NCBI RefSeq assembly: GCF_015350795.1
Contig: NZ_JADKSH010000002.1
Coordinates: 1 to 64,000, forward strand
Direction of reading: 5' to 3'
From: Microbacterium sp. VKM Ac-2870
GTDB taxonomy: Bacteria > Actinomycetota > Actinomycetes > Actinomycetales > Microbacteriaceae
DNA length: 64,000 nucleotides
Part shown: piece after piece, positions 41,411 to 51,407 of the stretch
Position numbering within the stretch: position 1 is the stretch's first letter
How the letters are laid out: every line of letters begins with the position of its first letter
The notes under the pieces: model-generated
What the model was told of the DNA's origin: nothing
Databases searched by the model: none
What the model saw: the letters and a program-made list of their open reading frames with translations, nothing else
Program-made: the position numbers and the translations under genes

Positions 41411-42697
41411 TCAGCCCTTCTTGGCCGCGTCGGTGACCGACTGGATCATCTGCTTCGGGTCGCTCTTGCCCGCCAGCAGGTCGACGACGGCGACGTTGAG
41501 CGCGTTGCCGACGTTCTGACCGAGCACGGTGTCGAGCCACTGCGACACGAACGGCGCCTTGTTGTAGGCGGCGAGGACCTCCTGCAGGTAGGGCTCTTTG
41601 ACGGCCGCCTGAGCGGTCTTGTTGACCGGCGGCGCGCTGAACGCCGCGTAGTACGCCTTCTGCTGGTCGGCCGAAGCGATGAAGTTCAGGAAGTCGGCGC
41701 ACTCCTTGGGTGCCTTGACCGAGCACGAGTACCCGTCGACGCCGCCCATCATCGCGCCGGGCTCGCCCTGTCCGCCGGAGATCTCCGGGAAGGGGAACCA
41801 GGCGAGGTCGGGAAGCGGCTTCTCGTCGGGGGTGAGCGAGGCGATCACGCCCGGGTCCCACGCGCCCATGAGCTCCATGGCGGCCTGGTGGTTGGCCACG
41901 AGACCCGCCGAGCTTCCGGCGCCCTGTTGGGCCGACGTGGTCAGGAAGCCCTCGTTGAACGGCTTCGTCTCGGCGAAGTCGTTGAGGTCCTCCGCGGCCT
42001 TCAACCAGCATCCGTCGCTGAAGTCCTTCGAGTCGCCCGTCTTCTCGAGCGTCTGCGCGCTGCATTCGCGCAGTGCGAAGTTGTAATACCAGTGCGCGGC
42101 CGGCCAGGCGTCCTTGCCGCCGAGAGCGATGGGCGCAACGCCCGAGCTCTTCAGCTTGCCGACCGCCGACTCGAGGTCGCTGATCGTCGTGGGGGCCGTG
42201 GTGATGCCCGCCTTCGTGAACAGGTCGGAGCTGTACCAGAAGCCGCTGGGCAGCACGGCGAGCGGCATCGCCCACACCTTGTCCTGGTAGGTCTCGGCCT
42301 TGAACGAGCCCTCGGAGATCTCCGACTTCGCGGTGTCGCTGATCTTGTCGGTGAGATCCATCAGCTGACCCGCCTGCACCATCGCCGCGAGCTTGCCGCC
42401 GCCGCGCTGCAGGAAGATGTCGGGGGCATCGCCCGCGTTCAGTGCGGTCTGGAGCTTGCCGTCCATGTCTTCGTTCTGCACGGACTGCATCGTGATGGTG
42501 ACGTTCGGGTTCGCCTTCTCGAACGCCGCGATGGCGTCTTTCCAGAACTGCTGACCGGCGCCGGTCGTCGAGTTCTGCCACAGCGTCATCTCGACCTTGC
42601 CGTTGCTGCCCGCGTCACCGGAGCCGCTACAGGCGCTGAGCCCGAGCGCGCCCACGACCAGGAGCGCCGCTCCGGTCAGGATCTTTTTCGCCTTCAT
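41411..42697 (-). CDS. Sugar ABC transporter substrate-binding lipoprotein
   Basis: The 428-residue protein has a lipoprotein signal (KKILTGAALLVVGALGLSAC) and a family-1 extracellular solute-binding fold, with VEMTLWQNSTTGAGQQFWKDAIAAFEKANPNV and GDAPDIFLQRGGGKL. It captures an oligosaccharide for the two permeases that follow; GH3, GH51 and xylA/B neighbours suggest xylo- or arabinoxylo-oligosaccharides. GAGGAGG lies 11 nt and AGGA 7 nt before ATG 42697. LacI-type operators lie in the upstream gap shared with the divergent regulator. Confidence 0.93.
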   Translation of the reverse strand: MKAKKILTGAALLVVGALGLSACSGSGDAGSNGKVEMTLWQNSTTGAGQQFWKDAIAAFEKANPNVTITMQSVQNEDMDGKLQTALNAGDAPDIFLQRGGGKLAAMVQAGQLMDLTDKISDTAKSEISEGSFKAETYQDKVWAMPLAVLPSGFWYSSDLFTKAGITTAPTTISDLESAVGKLKSSGVAPIALGGKDAWPAAHWYYNFALRECSAQTLEKTGDSKDFSDGCWLKAAEDLNDFAETKPFNEGFLTTSAQQGAGSSAGLVANHQAAMELMGAWDPGVIASLTPDEKPLPDLAWFPFPEISGGQGEPGAMMGGVDGYSCSVKAPKECADFLNFIASADQQKAYYAAFSAPPVNKTAQAAVKEPYLQEVLAAYNKAPFVSQWLDTVLGQNVGNALNVAVVDLLAGKSDPKQMIQSVTDAAKKG

Positions 42698-42807
42698 GTG
42701 ATTCCTGTCCTCCTCATTGAGCCTCACCCCGGACATTCGGGGCACGGAGCATCCCGGCAGGTGTTCGGGCCGGAATGAGCCCAGTGTGTCCATTTGTTGT
42801 CAACGGC

Positions 42808-42844
42808 GTCAAACGTTTTCAAAAACCTTTTCAATAACGTTTCC
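42808..42844. promoter_or_regulatory. LacI-type operators between the binding-protein and regulator genes
   Basis: TCAAACGTTTTCA contains the palindrome AAACGTTT (42811-42818), and AATAACGTTT at about 42833-42842 is a related half-site; TTTTCAA is repeated between them. This AACGTT-centred sequence is typical of LacI-family operators and is placed to repress both divergent genes. Confidence 0.65.
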
Positions 42845-42864
42845 TCACCCGTAGGATCACCACC

Positions 42865-43863
42865 GTGAGTCACAGAGCCACCATCCATGACGTCGCCAGA
42901 GCTGCCGGCGTCTCCGTCGCCACGGTGTCCAAAGCGGTCAACGGGCGCTACGGCGTGGCCAGCGCCACCGTCTCGCGCGTGCTCGATGCCGTCGCCGAAC
43001 TCGGGTACGAATCGAGCCTCGTGGCGAGCAGCATGCGTTCACGCCGCACCGGGGTGGTGGGGGTGCTCGTCTCGGACTTCGAGCCCTTCAGTGCCGAGGT
43101 CCTGAAGGGCGTCGGCGCCGCGCTCAGCAGCCATCGGTACGACCTGCTCGCGTACGCCGGTGCCCGCGACAGCGACCCACAGGGGTGGGAGCGTCGCTCG
43201 CTCAGCCGCCTGAGCGGCACTCTGATCGATGCCGCGATCATGGTCACGCCGACCGTCGTCGGCGTGAACGCCGACGTGCCGATCGTCGCCGTCGACCCTC
43301 ACTCGGGACGGGTCGACATCCCCTCGGTCGAATCCGACAGCCTCACCGGCGGATTCGAGGCGACCGCGCATCTCATCGAACTCGGTCATCGCCGCATCGG
43401 CTTTCTTGCCGGGCGCCCCGAACTCCGCTCGTCCGAGATGCGCGAGGCGGGCTACCGGCGGGCACTGCGCCAAGCCGGCATCCGGTTCGACCCCGCGCTC
43501 GTCGCCGTCGGCATGTACGACCCCGACACGGTGCGGGTCGTCGGCAGGGCGCTGCTGCAGCAGCCCGATCGGCCCACGGCCGTGTTCGCCGCCAACGACC
43601 GCACGGCCCTGGGGCTCATCGAGGTCGCCGCCGACCTCGGCCTCGATGTGCCCGGCGACCTGTCGGTGATCGGCTTCGACGACATCCCCGAGGCGTTTCT
43701 CACCGCGCGCCCACTCAGCACCGTCCGCCAGCCGATTCAGCGCCTCGGCGCCGAGGCGGCGAGGATGCTGGTGACGATGCTCACCGGGGCGATGCCGGAG
43801 GCGACCCATCTCATGCTGCCGACACGGCTGATCCCGCGGGCGACCACCGCACCGCTGCGCTGA
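42865..43863 (+). CDS. LacI-family transcriptional regulator
   Basis: The 332-residue protein starts (GTG 42865) with the LacI helix-turn-helix TIHDVARAAGVSVATVSKAVNGRYGVASATVSRVLDA (two halves) followed by a periplasmic-binding-protein-like sugar domain (GLIEVAADLGLDVPGDLSVIGFDDIPEA). It is divergent from the ABC/GH3 operon and probably represses it until the imported sugar binds. Confidence 0.93.
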   Translation: MSHRATIHDVARAAGVSVATVSKAVNGRYGVASATVSRVLDAVAELGYESSLVASSMRSRRTGVVGVLVSDFEPFSAEVLKGVGAALSSHRYDLLAYAGARDSDPQGWERRSLSRLSGTLIDAAIMVTPTVVGVNADVPIVAVDPHSGRVDIPSVESDSLTGGFEATAHLIELGHRRIGFLAGRPELRSSEMREAGYRRALRQAGIRFDPALVAVGMYDPDTVRVVGRALLQQPDRPTAVFAANDRTALGLIEVAADLGLDVPGDLSVIGFDDIPEAFLTARPLSTVRQPIQRLGAEAARMLVTMLTGAMPEATHLMLPTRLIPRATTAPLR

Positions 43864-43886
43864 GTCGACGCGCCGGATACCGGGCG

Positions 43887-45059
43887 TCAGGCGACGTCGA
43901 GCGGATCGGTCAGGAGCGCGTCGAAGGCCATCTCGGCGGCACCGACCAGCAGACGGTCGGGGCCGAGCGCGGCGGATCGCAGCTGAAGCTCCTCCACGTT
44001 CATCGCCATGGCTTGGTCGCGCACCGCGGCCAGAAGTGCGTCGGCATCCTGTTCCAAGATGGTGGCCAAGAAGCCGCCGAGCACCACGGTCGAGGGGTTC
44101 AGCACGTTGACGGCGTTGGCGAGCGCGGTCGCGAGGATGCGGCGCTGGCGCTCGACCTCCGCGGCGACCTCGACGCTCTGCGACGTGCGGATCGCGTGCT
44201 CGAGCGTCGGCTCGTCGGCGCTGTGCAGGCTCACCACGGCCAACAGGCGCGATCGGCTCACCTCGTCTTCGAGGGTGCCCTGCACTCCCGATCGGCGGTC
44301 GGCGGGGTGTGCGATACCGGGCCGGTTCTGCCCGAGCTCGCCCGCGTAGCCGCCGGCGCCTCGCACGAGATGCCCGCCGATCACGAGTCCGCCGCCGATG
44401 CCGCTCGCCCCACCGTTGAGGTAGATCAGATCGCTGATGCCGCGTCCCGCGCCGTACATGCTCTCGGCGAGGGCGCCGAGGGTTGCGTCGTTGTCGATCG
44501 CGGTCGGCAGGCCGGTGGCGCGTATGAGGTCGTCGCGCAACGGTGCATCCGTCCAGTCCAGGTGCGGCGCACGGCGCACCAGCCCGTCGGCGGCGCGCAC
44601 GAGTCCCGGCACAGCGAGCCCGATGCCGGCGATGCGGTGGTCGGCGAGCGTGTCACGGCGCCACCGCGCGATGACATCGGCGGTGAGGGAAGCCGCTTCC
44701 TCCGCCGAGATGAGACCTGCGAGATCGATGCGCTCCCGCAGCACGATGGCTCGGTCCAGGCCGACGGCCGCGATGGTCAGCGCGTCGACTTCGGGGTTGA
44801 CGGCGATCGCGACGACGTCGGAGGCTGCGGCCACCGACGGGGAGGGGCGTCCGACGCGACGCTGAGCCTCGGGGGCGCCTTCGCTGACGAGTCCGGCGCC
44901 CACCAGATCGGCCACGAGGGCGCCGATCGTGGAGCGGTTCAGGCCGGTGAGCTCGGTGAGTGCGGCACGTGAGAGGGGGCCGTCTTCGTGCACCAGGCGG
45001 AGCACGCGCGAGAGGTTGGCGCGCCTCACGCCCTCGACCGTTCCCTCTGCCCGTGCCAC
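43887..45059 (-). CDS. xylR: ROK-family transcriptional repressor, XylR type
   Basis: The 390-residue protein combines an N-terminal winged helix (RRANLSRVLRLVHEDGPLSRAALTELTGLNRSTI) with a ROK sugar-binding domain, including the DNDAT motif (AIDNDATLGALAE) and GGASGIGGGLVIGG. The ROK zinc-binding cysteine cluster is not visible, which is common in such repressors. Divergent from xylA and next to a perfect inverted repeat at the xylA promoter, it is the likely xylose-responsive repressor of xylAB. Confidence 0.9.
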   Translation of the reverse strand: MARAEGTVEGVRRANLSRVLRLVHEDGPLSRAALTELTGLNRSTIGALVADLVGAGLVSEGAPEAQRRVGRPSPSVAAASDVVAIAVNPEVDALTIAAVGLDRAIVLRERIDLAGLISAEEAASLTADVIARWRRDTLADHRIAGIGLAVPGLVRAADGLVRRAPHLDWTDAPLRDDLIRATGLPTAIDNDATLGALAESMYGAGRGISDLIYLNGGASGIGGGLVIGGHLVRGAGGYAGELGQNRPGIAHPADRRSGVQGTLEDEVSRSRLLAVVSLHSADEPTLEHAIRTSQSVEVAAEVERQRRILATALANAVNVLNPSTVVLGGFLATILEQDADALLAAVRDQAMAMNVEELQLRSAALGPDRLLVGAAEMAFDALLTDPLDVA

Positions 45060-45117
45060 GCGTCAACCCTAGAGGTGCGCGGGCCTCACGACGTGGTGGA
45101 CCGGGGGTGCGTCGTGG

Positions 45118-45139
45118 TATAGGTTGTTGCTAACAACAA
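45118..45139 (+). promoter_or_regulatory. xylA promoter -10 and XylR operator
   Basis: TATAGG (45118-45123) is a -10 candidate, with GTGGAC 16 nt upstream as -35. It abuts TTGTTG-CTAA-CAACAA (45124-45139), a perfect 6-bp inverted repeat at the expected transcription start. This fits direct blocking by the ROK repressor. Confidence 0.75.
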
Positions 45140-45173
45140 AAGTGCCTCGCGCACGTCTTCGCGAAGGAGCGTC

Positions 45174-46361
45174 ATGACCACCCCGACCCCCGCCGACAAG
45201 TTCACCTTCGGTCTCTGGACCATCGGCTACAACGGCACCGACCCGTTCGGTGGTCCGACCCGCCCGCCGCTCGACGTCGTGCACGCCGTCGAGAAGCTCG
45301 CCGAGCTCGGCGCCTACGGGCTCACGTTCCACGATGACGACCTGTTCCCGTTCGGATCGAGCGACGCGGAGCGTCAGCACCAGATCGATCGTCTGAAGGG
45401 TGCCCTGGATGCCACGGGCCTGAAGGTCCCGATGGTCACCACGAACCTGTTCAGCGCCCCCGTCTTCAAAGACGGCGGATTCACGTCGAACGACCGCGAC
45501 GTGCGCCGCTTCGCCATCCGCAAGGTGCTCCGCCAGATCGACCTCGGTGCCGAGCTGGGTGCTCAGACCTTCGTCATGTGGGGTGGCCGTGAGGGCGCCG
45601 AGTACGACTCCGCGAAGGACATCCGCCAGGCGCTGGAGCGTTACCGCGAGGCCGTCAACTTCCTCGGCGACTACGTCGTCGACAAGGGGTACGACATCCG
45701 CTTCGCGATCGAGCCCAAGCCCAACGAGCCCCGCGGCGACATCCTGCTGCCGACCGTGGGCCACGCGCTCGCGTTCATCAACTCGCTCGAGCGTCCCGAA
45801 CTGGTGGGCCTCAACCCCGAGGTGGGTCACGAGCAGATGGCGGGCCTGAACTTCGCCGCCGGAATCGCCCAGGCGCTGTACCACGGCAAGCTCTTCCACA
45901 TCGACCTCAACGGCCAGCGCGGCATCAAGTACGACCAGGACCTCGTGTTCGGTCACGGCGACCTCCACAACGCGTTCGCGCTCGTCGACCTCCTCGAAAA
46001 CGGCGGCCCGAACGGTGGCCAGGCATACGAGGGTCCGCGTCACTTCGACTACAAGCCGTCGCGCACCGAAGACGAGACGGGCGTCTGGGACTCGGCATCC
46101 GCCAACATGCGCACCTACCTGCTGTTGAAGGAGCGTGCGGCCGCGTTCCGCGCCGACCCCGAGGTGCAGGAGGCGCTGACCGCCGCCCGCGTGGCCGAGC
46201 TCGCACAGCCGACGTTCGCGGAGGGCGAGAGCTACGACGACTTCGTCGCCGACCGCTCGGCCTACGAGGACTTCGACACCGACGCATACCTGGGCGGCAA
46301 GGGCTTCGGCTTCGTGCGGCTGCAGCAGCTGGCCACCGAGCACCTGCTCGGCGCGCGCTGA
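45174..46361 (+). CDS. xylA: Xylose isomerase
   Basis: XylA interconverts D-xylose and D-xylulose in the cytoplasm. The 395-residue protein is the short (class I, actinobacterial) type with the catalytic H54 and D57 in [10 protein letters not shown], metal ligands in [22 protein letters not shown] and [10 protein letters not shown], and [19 protein letters not shown] lies 6 nt before ATG 45174. It is followed 80 nt later by xylB. Confidence 0.98.
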   Translation: MTTPTPADKFTFGLWTIGYNGTDPFGGPTRPPLDVVHAVEKLAELGAYGLTFHDDDLFPFGSSDAERQHQIDRLKGALDATGLKVPMVTTNLFSAPVFKDGGFTSNDRDVRRFAIRKVLRQIDLGAELGAQTFVMWGGREGAEYDSAKDIRQALERYREAVNFLGDYVVDKGYDIRFAIEPKPNEPRGDILLPTVGHALAFINSLERPELVGLNPEVGHEQMAGLNFAAGIAQALYHGKLFHIDLNGQRGIKYDQDLVFGHGDLHNAFALVDLLENGGPNGGQAYEGPRHFDYKPSRTEDETGVWDSASANMRTYLLLKERAAAFRADPEVQEALTAARVAELAQPTFAEGESYDDFVADRSAYEDFDTDAYLGGKGFGFVRLQQLATEHLLGAR

Positions 46362-46370
46362 CCCGCCAAC

Positions 46371-46416
46371 CCGCCCACCCACCAGGACACCGATGCGATG
46401 TCTCGGTGGGTGGCGG
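46371..46416 (+). promoter_or_regulatory. Hairpin in the xylA-xylB gap
   Basis: CACCCACC pairs with GGTGGGTG, extended by CCG/CGG outside a one-base bulge and by GACA/TGTC inside. There is no T-run, so it is more likely an mRNA-stability or partial-attenuation structure than a full terminator. Confidence 0.5.
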
Positions 46417-46441
46417 CGGTGCCTGAAGAGAGGATGCCGAG

Positions 46442-47764
46442 ATGGCACTCGTGATGGGCGTCGACTCGTCGACGCAGTCGTGCAAGGTCGTCATCGTCGA
46501 CACGGCCACCGGTGCCGTTGTCCGCACCGGCCGTGCCGCGCACCCCGACGGGACCAGCGTCGATCCCGACGCGTGGTGGAGCGCGCTGCAGACGGCGATC
46601 GCGGATGCCGGGGGCATGGACGACGTGGAGGCGTGGGCGATCGGCGGGCAGCAGCACGGCATGGTCGCACTCGACGCGCGCGGTGCGGTCGTCCGTGACG
46701 CCCTGTTGTGGAACGACACGCGCTCGGCGGGTGCCGCGACGGACCTGATCGCCGAGTTCGGCGCCGACGAGCTCGCCGCGCGCACGGGCCTGGTGCCCGT
46801 GGCTTCCTTTACCGTCACCAAACTGCGCTGGCTGCGCGATGCCGAGCCCGCCCACGCGGAGGCCGTCGCCGCCGTGGCCCTGCCGCACGACTGGCTCACC
46901 TGGCGCCTGCGTGGCTTCGGACCGGTAGCCGAAGGCGCGCCTGCGTTCGACGAGCTGGTCACCGATCGCTCGGATGCGTCGGGCACGGGGTACTGGAATC
47001 CGTCCACCGGCGGATACGACCGTGATCTTCTGATCGCCGCTCTGGGGCACGACGCCGCCCTGCCGCGCGTGCTGGGTCCGACGGGATGGGTGACGGATGC
47101 CGTGGGCCGCCGCGTCGGCCCGGGAGCGGGCGACAACGCCGCCGCCGCCCTCGGCGTGGGCGCCCGGCTGGGTGACGTGGTCGTCTCGATCGGAACCAGC
47201 GGCACGGTGTTCGCCGTCAGCGCCGAGCGCACGATCGACCCGACCGGCACGGTTGCGGGCTTCGCGGACGCCGGCGGGAACTTCCTTCCGCTGGTCGCGA
47301 CCCTCAACGCGGCCCGCGTGCTCGACGCGATCGCGCGACTGCTCGCCGTCGACCATGCCGAGCTCAGCGCCCTCGCCCTCGCCGCGGCACCCGGTGCGGC
47401 CGGACTCAGGCTGCTGCCGTACTTCGAGGGGGAGCGCACGCCCAACCTGCCCGATGCGACCGCCGAGCTCACCGGTATGACCCTCGCCTCCACGACCCGC
47501 GAGAACCTCGCGCGGGCGGCGGTCGAGGGCATGCTGCGCGGGCTCTCCGCCGGTCTCGACGCGATCCGCGGGCTCGGCGTGCCGATCGAGCGGGCGCTGC
47601 TCGTCGGCGGCGGGGCGCAGTCTGAAGCGGTGCGTCGGATCGCCCCGGAGGTGCTGGGTGTGCCCGTCGAAGTGCCTGCCGCGGGGGAGTACGTCGCGCT
47701 CGGCGCGGCCCGTCAGGCCGCGCGCATCGCCGCCGAGAGCGAGGACGTCGAGATCACCTCCTGA
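46442..47764 (+). CDS. xylB: Xylulokinase
   Basis: The 440-residue FGGY-family kinase phosphorylates D-xylulose to xylulose-5-phosphate. It has the N-terminal phosphate loop [16 protein letters not shown], the substrate segment [21 protein letters not shown], and the C-terminal ATP site [23 protein letters not shown] and [33 protein letters not shown] precedes ATG 46442. Somewhat shorter than E. coli XylB (484), as in other actinobacteria. Confidence 0.96.
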   Translation: MALVMGVDSSTQSCKVVIVDTATGAVVRTGRAAHPDGTSVDPDAWWSALQTAIADAGGMDDVEAWAIGGQQHGMVALDARGAVVRDALLWNDTRSAGAATDLIAEFGADELAARTGLVPVASFTVTKLRWLRDAEPAHAEAVAAVALPHDWLTWRLRGFGPVAEGAPAFDELVTDRSDASGTGYWNPSTGGYDRDLLIAALGHDAALPRVLGPTGWVTDAVGRRVGPGAGDNAAAALGVGARLGDVVVSIGTSGTVFAVSAERTIDPTGTVAGFADAGGNFLPLVATLNAARVLDAIARLLAVDHAELSALALAAAPGAAGLRLLPYFEGERTPNLPDATAELTGMTLASTTRENLARAAVEGMLRGLSAGLDAIRGLGVPIERALLVGGGAQSEAVRRIAPEVLGVPVEVPAAGEYVALGAARQAARIAAESEDVEITS

Positions 47765-47866
47765 TCACAGACGTCGAGCGCGGCCGTCTCACTTCTGGTC
47801 GTCGGGCGCGGCATCCGCCGCGCCCGGTCGGCTCGGGATCGCGAGGGAGATGTCCTCTTGCGGAAG

Positions 47867-47878
47867 CGAACCGGTTCG
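47867..47878. promoter_or_regulatory. LacI-type operator 1 of the second sugar regulon
   Basis: CGAACCGGTTCG is a perfect 12-bp palindrome about 150 nt upstream of the lacI-like gene. The same core recurs at 49103-49118, before the transporter it controls. Confidence 0.75.
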
Positions 47879-47994
47879 ATTAGCTTGTCCTTGTCGATAC
47901 GCAGCAATCCGCGTCTGATGCGACATCGTTCGATGATGTCGCGGGATTCGATGGTGCGGTCGACAGTTTTCACCCATCTCGCGCCGCCGAGCTG

Positions 47995-48010
47995 GTCGAA
48001 CGGGTTCGAC
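47995..48010. promoter_or_regulatory. LacI-type operator 2, just upstream of the regulator gene
   Basis: GTCGAAC and GTTCGAC form a 7-bp inverted repeat around GG, 19 nt before the GTG start. It is a variant of the CGAACCGGTTCG site and could allow autorepression. Confidence 0.6.
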
Positions 48011-48028
48011 GAAGAACAAGGAGGCATC

Positions 48029-49033
48029 GTGGCAACGATCGGAGACGTCGCGCGGGTTGCCGGTGTTTCACGCAGTACCGTCTCGTACGCGCTCTCCGGC
48101 AAACGCACGATCTCGGAGGAGACCCGCGGGCGCATCGAGCAGGCGATCCGCGAGCTCGACTTCACGCCGAACGCGGGCGCCCGCGCTCTCGCCACATCGC
48201 AGACGATGGTCATCGGTCTGCTGGTCCAGTTCTTCCGCGACGAGTTCTCGCCCGCCATGCTGCAGTACGTTCTGCCGATTACCGAGGCTGCCCGCGAGGC
48301 GGGTTACGACGTCCTGATGATGACCGAGGACGACGGGCCGCAGGCCCTGCGGCGCGTGACCGATTCGGAGATGGTCGACGGCGTGGTGCTGCTCAACGTG
48401 GCCCACGACGACCCGCGCATCCCGATGCTGCGCGCCGCCCGCCAGCCGGGCGCGCTGGTCGGTCTGCCGAAGGACACGCACGGTCTCGACGTCTTCGATC
48501 TCGACTTCGGGGAGTCGGCGCGCATGCTCGTCGATCACCTGCACGCGCGCGGCCACCGTGAGATCGTCCTCATTTCGCCGCACGAGCACGTCATCGCACG
48601 TGGTGGAGCGTATGCGTGGCGCTTTCGCGATGCCGCCCTCGAACGTGCCGCGCGCTACGGTCTGCGTATTCACCCGTACTGGGGACAGACCGAGCAGCCC
48701 GCCATCAACGAGGCCCTCCATGCGATCCTCGACGAACGCCCCGCGGCGACCGCCGTCATCGTTCACAACGACGCGATGATCGCCGCGCTGCCGTGGGTGC
48801 TCAACGCCCGCGGCGTGCGCGTTCCCGACGACCTCTCGGTCGTGGGTATCTACACCGAAGACTTCGGCCGGCTGTTCTCGCTGCCCTACACGGCGATAGA
48901 GACATCCCCCGACAAACTGGGCCGCGCCGCGGTCCAGGCGCTCGTGCGCAGGATGCAAGACGCCGACGGTGCGGGATCACCGATCGTTCGCTTCATCGCG
49001 CCCGAGCTCACTGATCGGGGCAGCACACGCTGA
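48029..49033 (+). CDS. LacI-family transcriptional regulator
   Basis: The 334-residue protein starts MATIGDVARVAGVSRSTVSY with the LacI helix-turn-helix and hinge (ALATSQTMVIGLLVQFF), then a sugar-binding domain ending PYTAIETSPDKLGRAAVQAL. GTG 48029 follows AAGGAGG by 4 nt; the frame runs back to 47858 but that part contains the operators. Three CGAACCGGTTCG-like sites, two before it and one before the downstream ABC operon, define its regulon. Confidence 0.92.
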   Translation: MATIGDVARVAGVSRSTVSYALSGKRTISEETRGRIEQAIRELDFTPNAGARALATSQTMVIGLLVQFFRDEFSPAMLQYVLPITEAAREAGYDVLMMTEDDGPQALRRVTDSEMVDGVVLLNVAHDDPRIPMLRAARQPGALVGLPKDTHGLDVFDLDFGESARMLVDHLHARGHREIVLISPHEHVIARGGAYAWRFRDAALERAARYGLRIHPYWGQTEQPAINEALHAILDERPAATAVIVHNDAMIAALPWVLNARGVRVPDDLSVVGIYTEDFGRLFSLPYTAIETSPDKLGRAAVQALVRRMQDADGAGSPIVRFIAPELTDRGSTR

Positions 49034-49102
49034 CCGGCTGAGGTGCTGACCCGCACACCCCCGAACGCCGAGCACGGAGCTCGGCGATCATCCATCGACA
49101 AC

Positions 49103-49118
49103 ATCGAACCGGTTCGAT
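49103..49118. promoter_or_regulatory. LacI-type operator 3 before the ABC operon
   Basis: ATCGAACCGGTTCGAT is a perfect 16-bp palindrome, 36 nt upstream of the binding-protein gene and the best copy of the set. It is likely the main repression site for the transporter and hydrolase genes. Confidence 0.85.
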
Positions 49119-49154
49119 CGCTTACGCGAAAACAGGCATTCAGAGAGGAATACC

Positions 49155-50399
49155 GTGCACATCACACATTCGGCCCGCATCGTCGGGGCCACCATCATCG
49201 GCATCGGCATCGCCGTCACCGCGACGGCGCTGGCCGGCTGCTCATCATCCCCGTCCGGCAGCGGTACGGGCGGTATGTCCGGCAGCGCCGGCGGAACCTA
49301 TAACCTGTGGGATCCGTACCCCGACCGCGACTCCTCGTCGGCGTGGGCGAAGGCCATCGATGTGTGCGCGAGCGAACTCGGCATCACGATCAAGCGCACC
49401 GCCAGCAACACCGGTGACACGGTCAAAGACCTCACCACCGCGGCACCCAACCTTCCCGATGTCGCGCTCATCGACAACCCGAAGGTTCCGACGCTGGCCG
49501 CGGCCGGACTGCTCACGTCGAACGCCGACTCGGGGCTCGACACCGCCGACATTCAGGACAACATCCTCACGGCGGGACAGGTCGACGGAAAGACCTACGG
49601 TGTGCCGGTCGGCGCCAACACCCTCGGCCTCTACTACAACCCGACGGTACTCAGCGCAGCGGGGGTCGACATCGCGACGGTGACGGACTGGGCGAGCCTC
49701 ACCGCTGCTCTGGAGAAGGTCGTGGCTGCGGGCAAGAAGGGCATCACCTTCTCCGCCGTCGGCACCGAGGAAGGGTCGTTCCAGTTCCTGCCGTGGTTCT
49801 GGGGCGCCAAAGCCGATCTCACTCAGCTCGACTCCTCGGCGGCGCAGTCGTCATTGCAGCTGTGGACCGACTGGGTGAAGAAGGGACTCGCCCCGAACTC
49901 CGTGCTGCAGAACACGCAGGGCACCAGCTGGGACGAGTTCAAGACCGGCGAGTACGCGTTCGCGGAGAACGGCTCGTGGTTCCAGGGCGACGCCGACAAG
50001 GCTGGCTACAAAGTCATCCAGATCCCCGGGGAGAGCGGCGGGGCCGCTCCGGCACCCACGGGCGGCGAGTTCCTCACCATCCCGGTGCAGAAGGATGCCG
50101 CGCGCTACGCGACCTCGGTGAAGATCGTCAACTGCCTCACGGCGGGCAACGCCGCCGCGGATGCGCTGGGCTACGTCGCACCGACAAAGGCGGGCCAGGA
50201 CGCGCAGCTGAAGGCCGATCCCACCCTCCAGGGATGGATCACGGCGGTCGCCGACGCGAAGCCGCGCACCGCCGACAACCTCGGAGTGAAGTACGCCACC
50301 ATCTCGGAGCAGCTCTACACCGCCGTGCAGAATGCGCTGAGCGGATCATCCTCACCCGCCGACGCGCTGAAGGCCGCGCAGGCCGCCGCGTCGCGATGA
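49155..50399 (+). CDS. Sugar ABC transporter substrate-binding lipoprotein
   Basis: The 414-residue protein has a lipoprotein signal (lipobox ALAGC near residue 29), a Ser/Gly-rich linker and a family-1 solute-binding fold (TYNLWDPYPDRDSSSAWAKA; KTYGVPVGANTLGLYYNPTVL). The ligand is an oligosaccharide of unknown type. GAGAGG lies 6 nt before GTG 49155. It heads a LacI-controlled operon with two permeases and a GH63/GH37-like hydrolase. Confidence 0.93.
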   Translation: MHITHSARIVGATIIGIGIAVTATALAGCSSSPSGSGTGGMSGSAGGTYNLWDPYPDRDSSSAWAKAIDVCASELGITIKRTASNTGDTVKDLTTAAPNLPDVALIDNPKVPTLAAAGLLTSNADSGLDTADIQDNILTAGQVDGKTYGVPVGANTLGLYYNPTVLSAAGVDIATVTDWASLTAALEKVVAAGKKGITFSAVGTEEGSFQFLPWFWGAKADLTQLDSSAAQSSLQLWTDWVKKGLAPNSVLQNTQGTSWDEFKTGEYAFAENGSWFQGDADKAGYKVIQIPGESGGAAPAPTGGEFLTIPVQKDAARYATSVKIVNCLTAGNAAADALGYVAPTKAGQDAQLKADPTLQGWITAVADAKPRTADNLGVKYATISEQLYTAVQNALSGSSSPADALKAAQAAASR

Positions 50400-50459
50400 C
50401 ACGCTGAGCACCCTCCGATGACCACGACCCTCCGCCCGCTTCCGCGAAAGGACCCGGCG

Positions 50460-51407
50460 ATGCCCGCGACACCACGGGGTCCTCGAGCGGGTACGGGCGG
50501 AGGTGTCTCCTCGCGACGGAGACAGCGCCTCACGTCTCAACTGGTCGCCTGGGCGTTCATCGCCCCCGTCGTCCTCTACCTGCTCTTCTTCTACGCGTAC
50601 CCGCTGGTGCGCAACCTCGATCTGAGCTTCCGCGACTACACGCTCGCCTCGTTCATCACCGGCAATGCCGACTGGGCAGGGCTGAGCAACTACATCGCGG
50701 TGCTGCAGGATGCTTCCTTCGCGCCGGCCATCCTCAACACAGCGGTCTTCACCCTGGGGTCGATCCTCTTCCAGTTCGCCATCGGGCTCGCCCTCGCCGT
50801 CTTCTTCTTCCGCCGCTTCCCGCTCTCGGGGACGCTGCGCGCTCTCTTCCTCGTGCCGTGGTTGCTGCCGCTGCTGGTGTCGGCGTCGATCTGGTCGTGG
50901 ATGCTCAACAGTGAATCGGGCATCGTCAACGCCGGCATCCAGGCGCTCGGGGCACCGCAGATCAACTGGCTGACGTCGCCGCAGTGGGCGCTGGTGTCGG
51001 TGTTGATCGCCAACATCTGGATCGGCATCCCGTTCAATCTCGTCATCCTGTACAGCGGACTGCAGAACATCTCCACCGACGTGTACGAGGCGGCATCCCT
51101 CGACGGCGCCAACGCCTGGCAGACGTTCTGGCGTATCACCTTCCCGCTGCTGCGTCCGGTATCGGCCATCACGATCCTCTTGGGGCTCGTCTACACGCTG
51201 AAGGTGTTCGACATCATTTGGATCATGACCAAGGGTGGTCCGGGTGATGCCTCCACGACCCTCTCGATCTGGTCGTACCGGTTGGGCTTCGGCGGCGGAA
51301 CGCCCGAGCTGAGCCCCGCGGCAGCCGTCGGCAACGTGCTGATCGTCATCGCATTCGTGTTCGGCCTCATTTACATCCGCCTGCAGCGGAGGGTGGACCC
51401 GTCATGA
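50460..51407 (+). CDS. Sugar ABC transporter permease (MalF/CUT1 type)
   Basis: The 315-residue permease has six transmembrane helices and the EAA loop DVYEAASLDGANAWQTFWRITFPLLRP. AAAGGA lies 8 nt before ATG 50460, so this start is better supported than ATG 50418. The stop overlaps the next permease start (ATGA). No ATPase gene is in the operon. Confidence 0.92.
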   Translation: MPATPRGPRAGTGGGVSSRRRQRLTSQLVAWAFIAPVVLYLLFFYAYPLVRNLDLSFRDYTLASFITGNADWAGLSNYIAVLQDASFAPAILNTAVFTLGSILFQFAIGLALAVFFFRRFPLSGTLRALFLVPWLLPLLVSASIWSWMLNSESGIVNAGIQALGAPQINWLTSPQWALVSVLIANIWIGIPFNLVILYSGLQNISTDVYEAASLDGANAWQTFWRITFPLLRPVSAITILLGLVYTLKVFDIIWIMTKGGPGDASTTLSIWSYRLGFGGGTPELSPAAAVGNVLIVIAFVFGLIYIRLQRRVDPS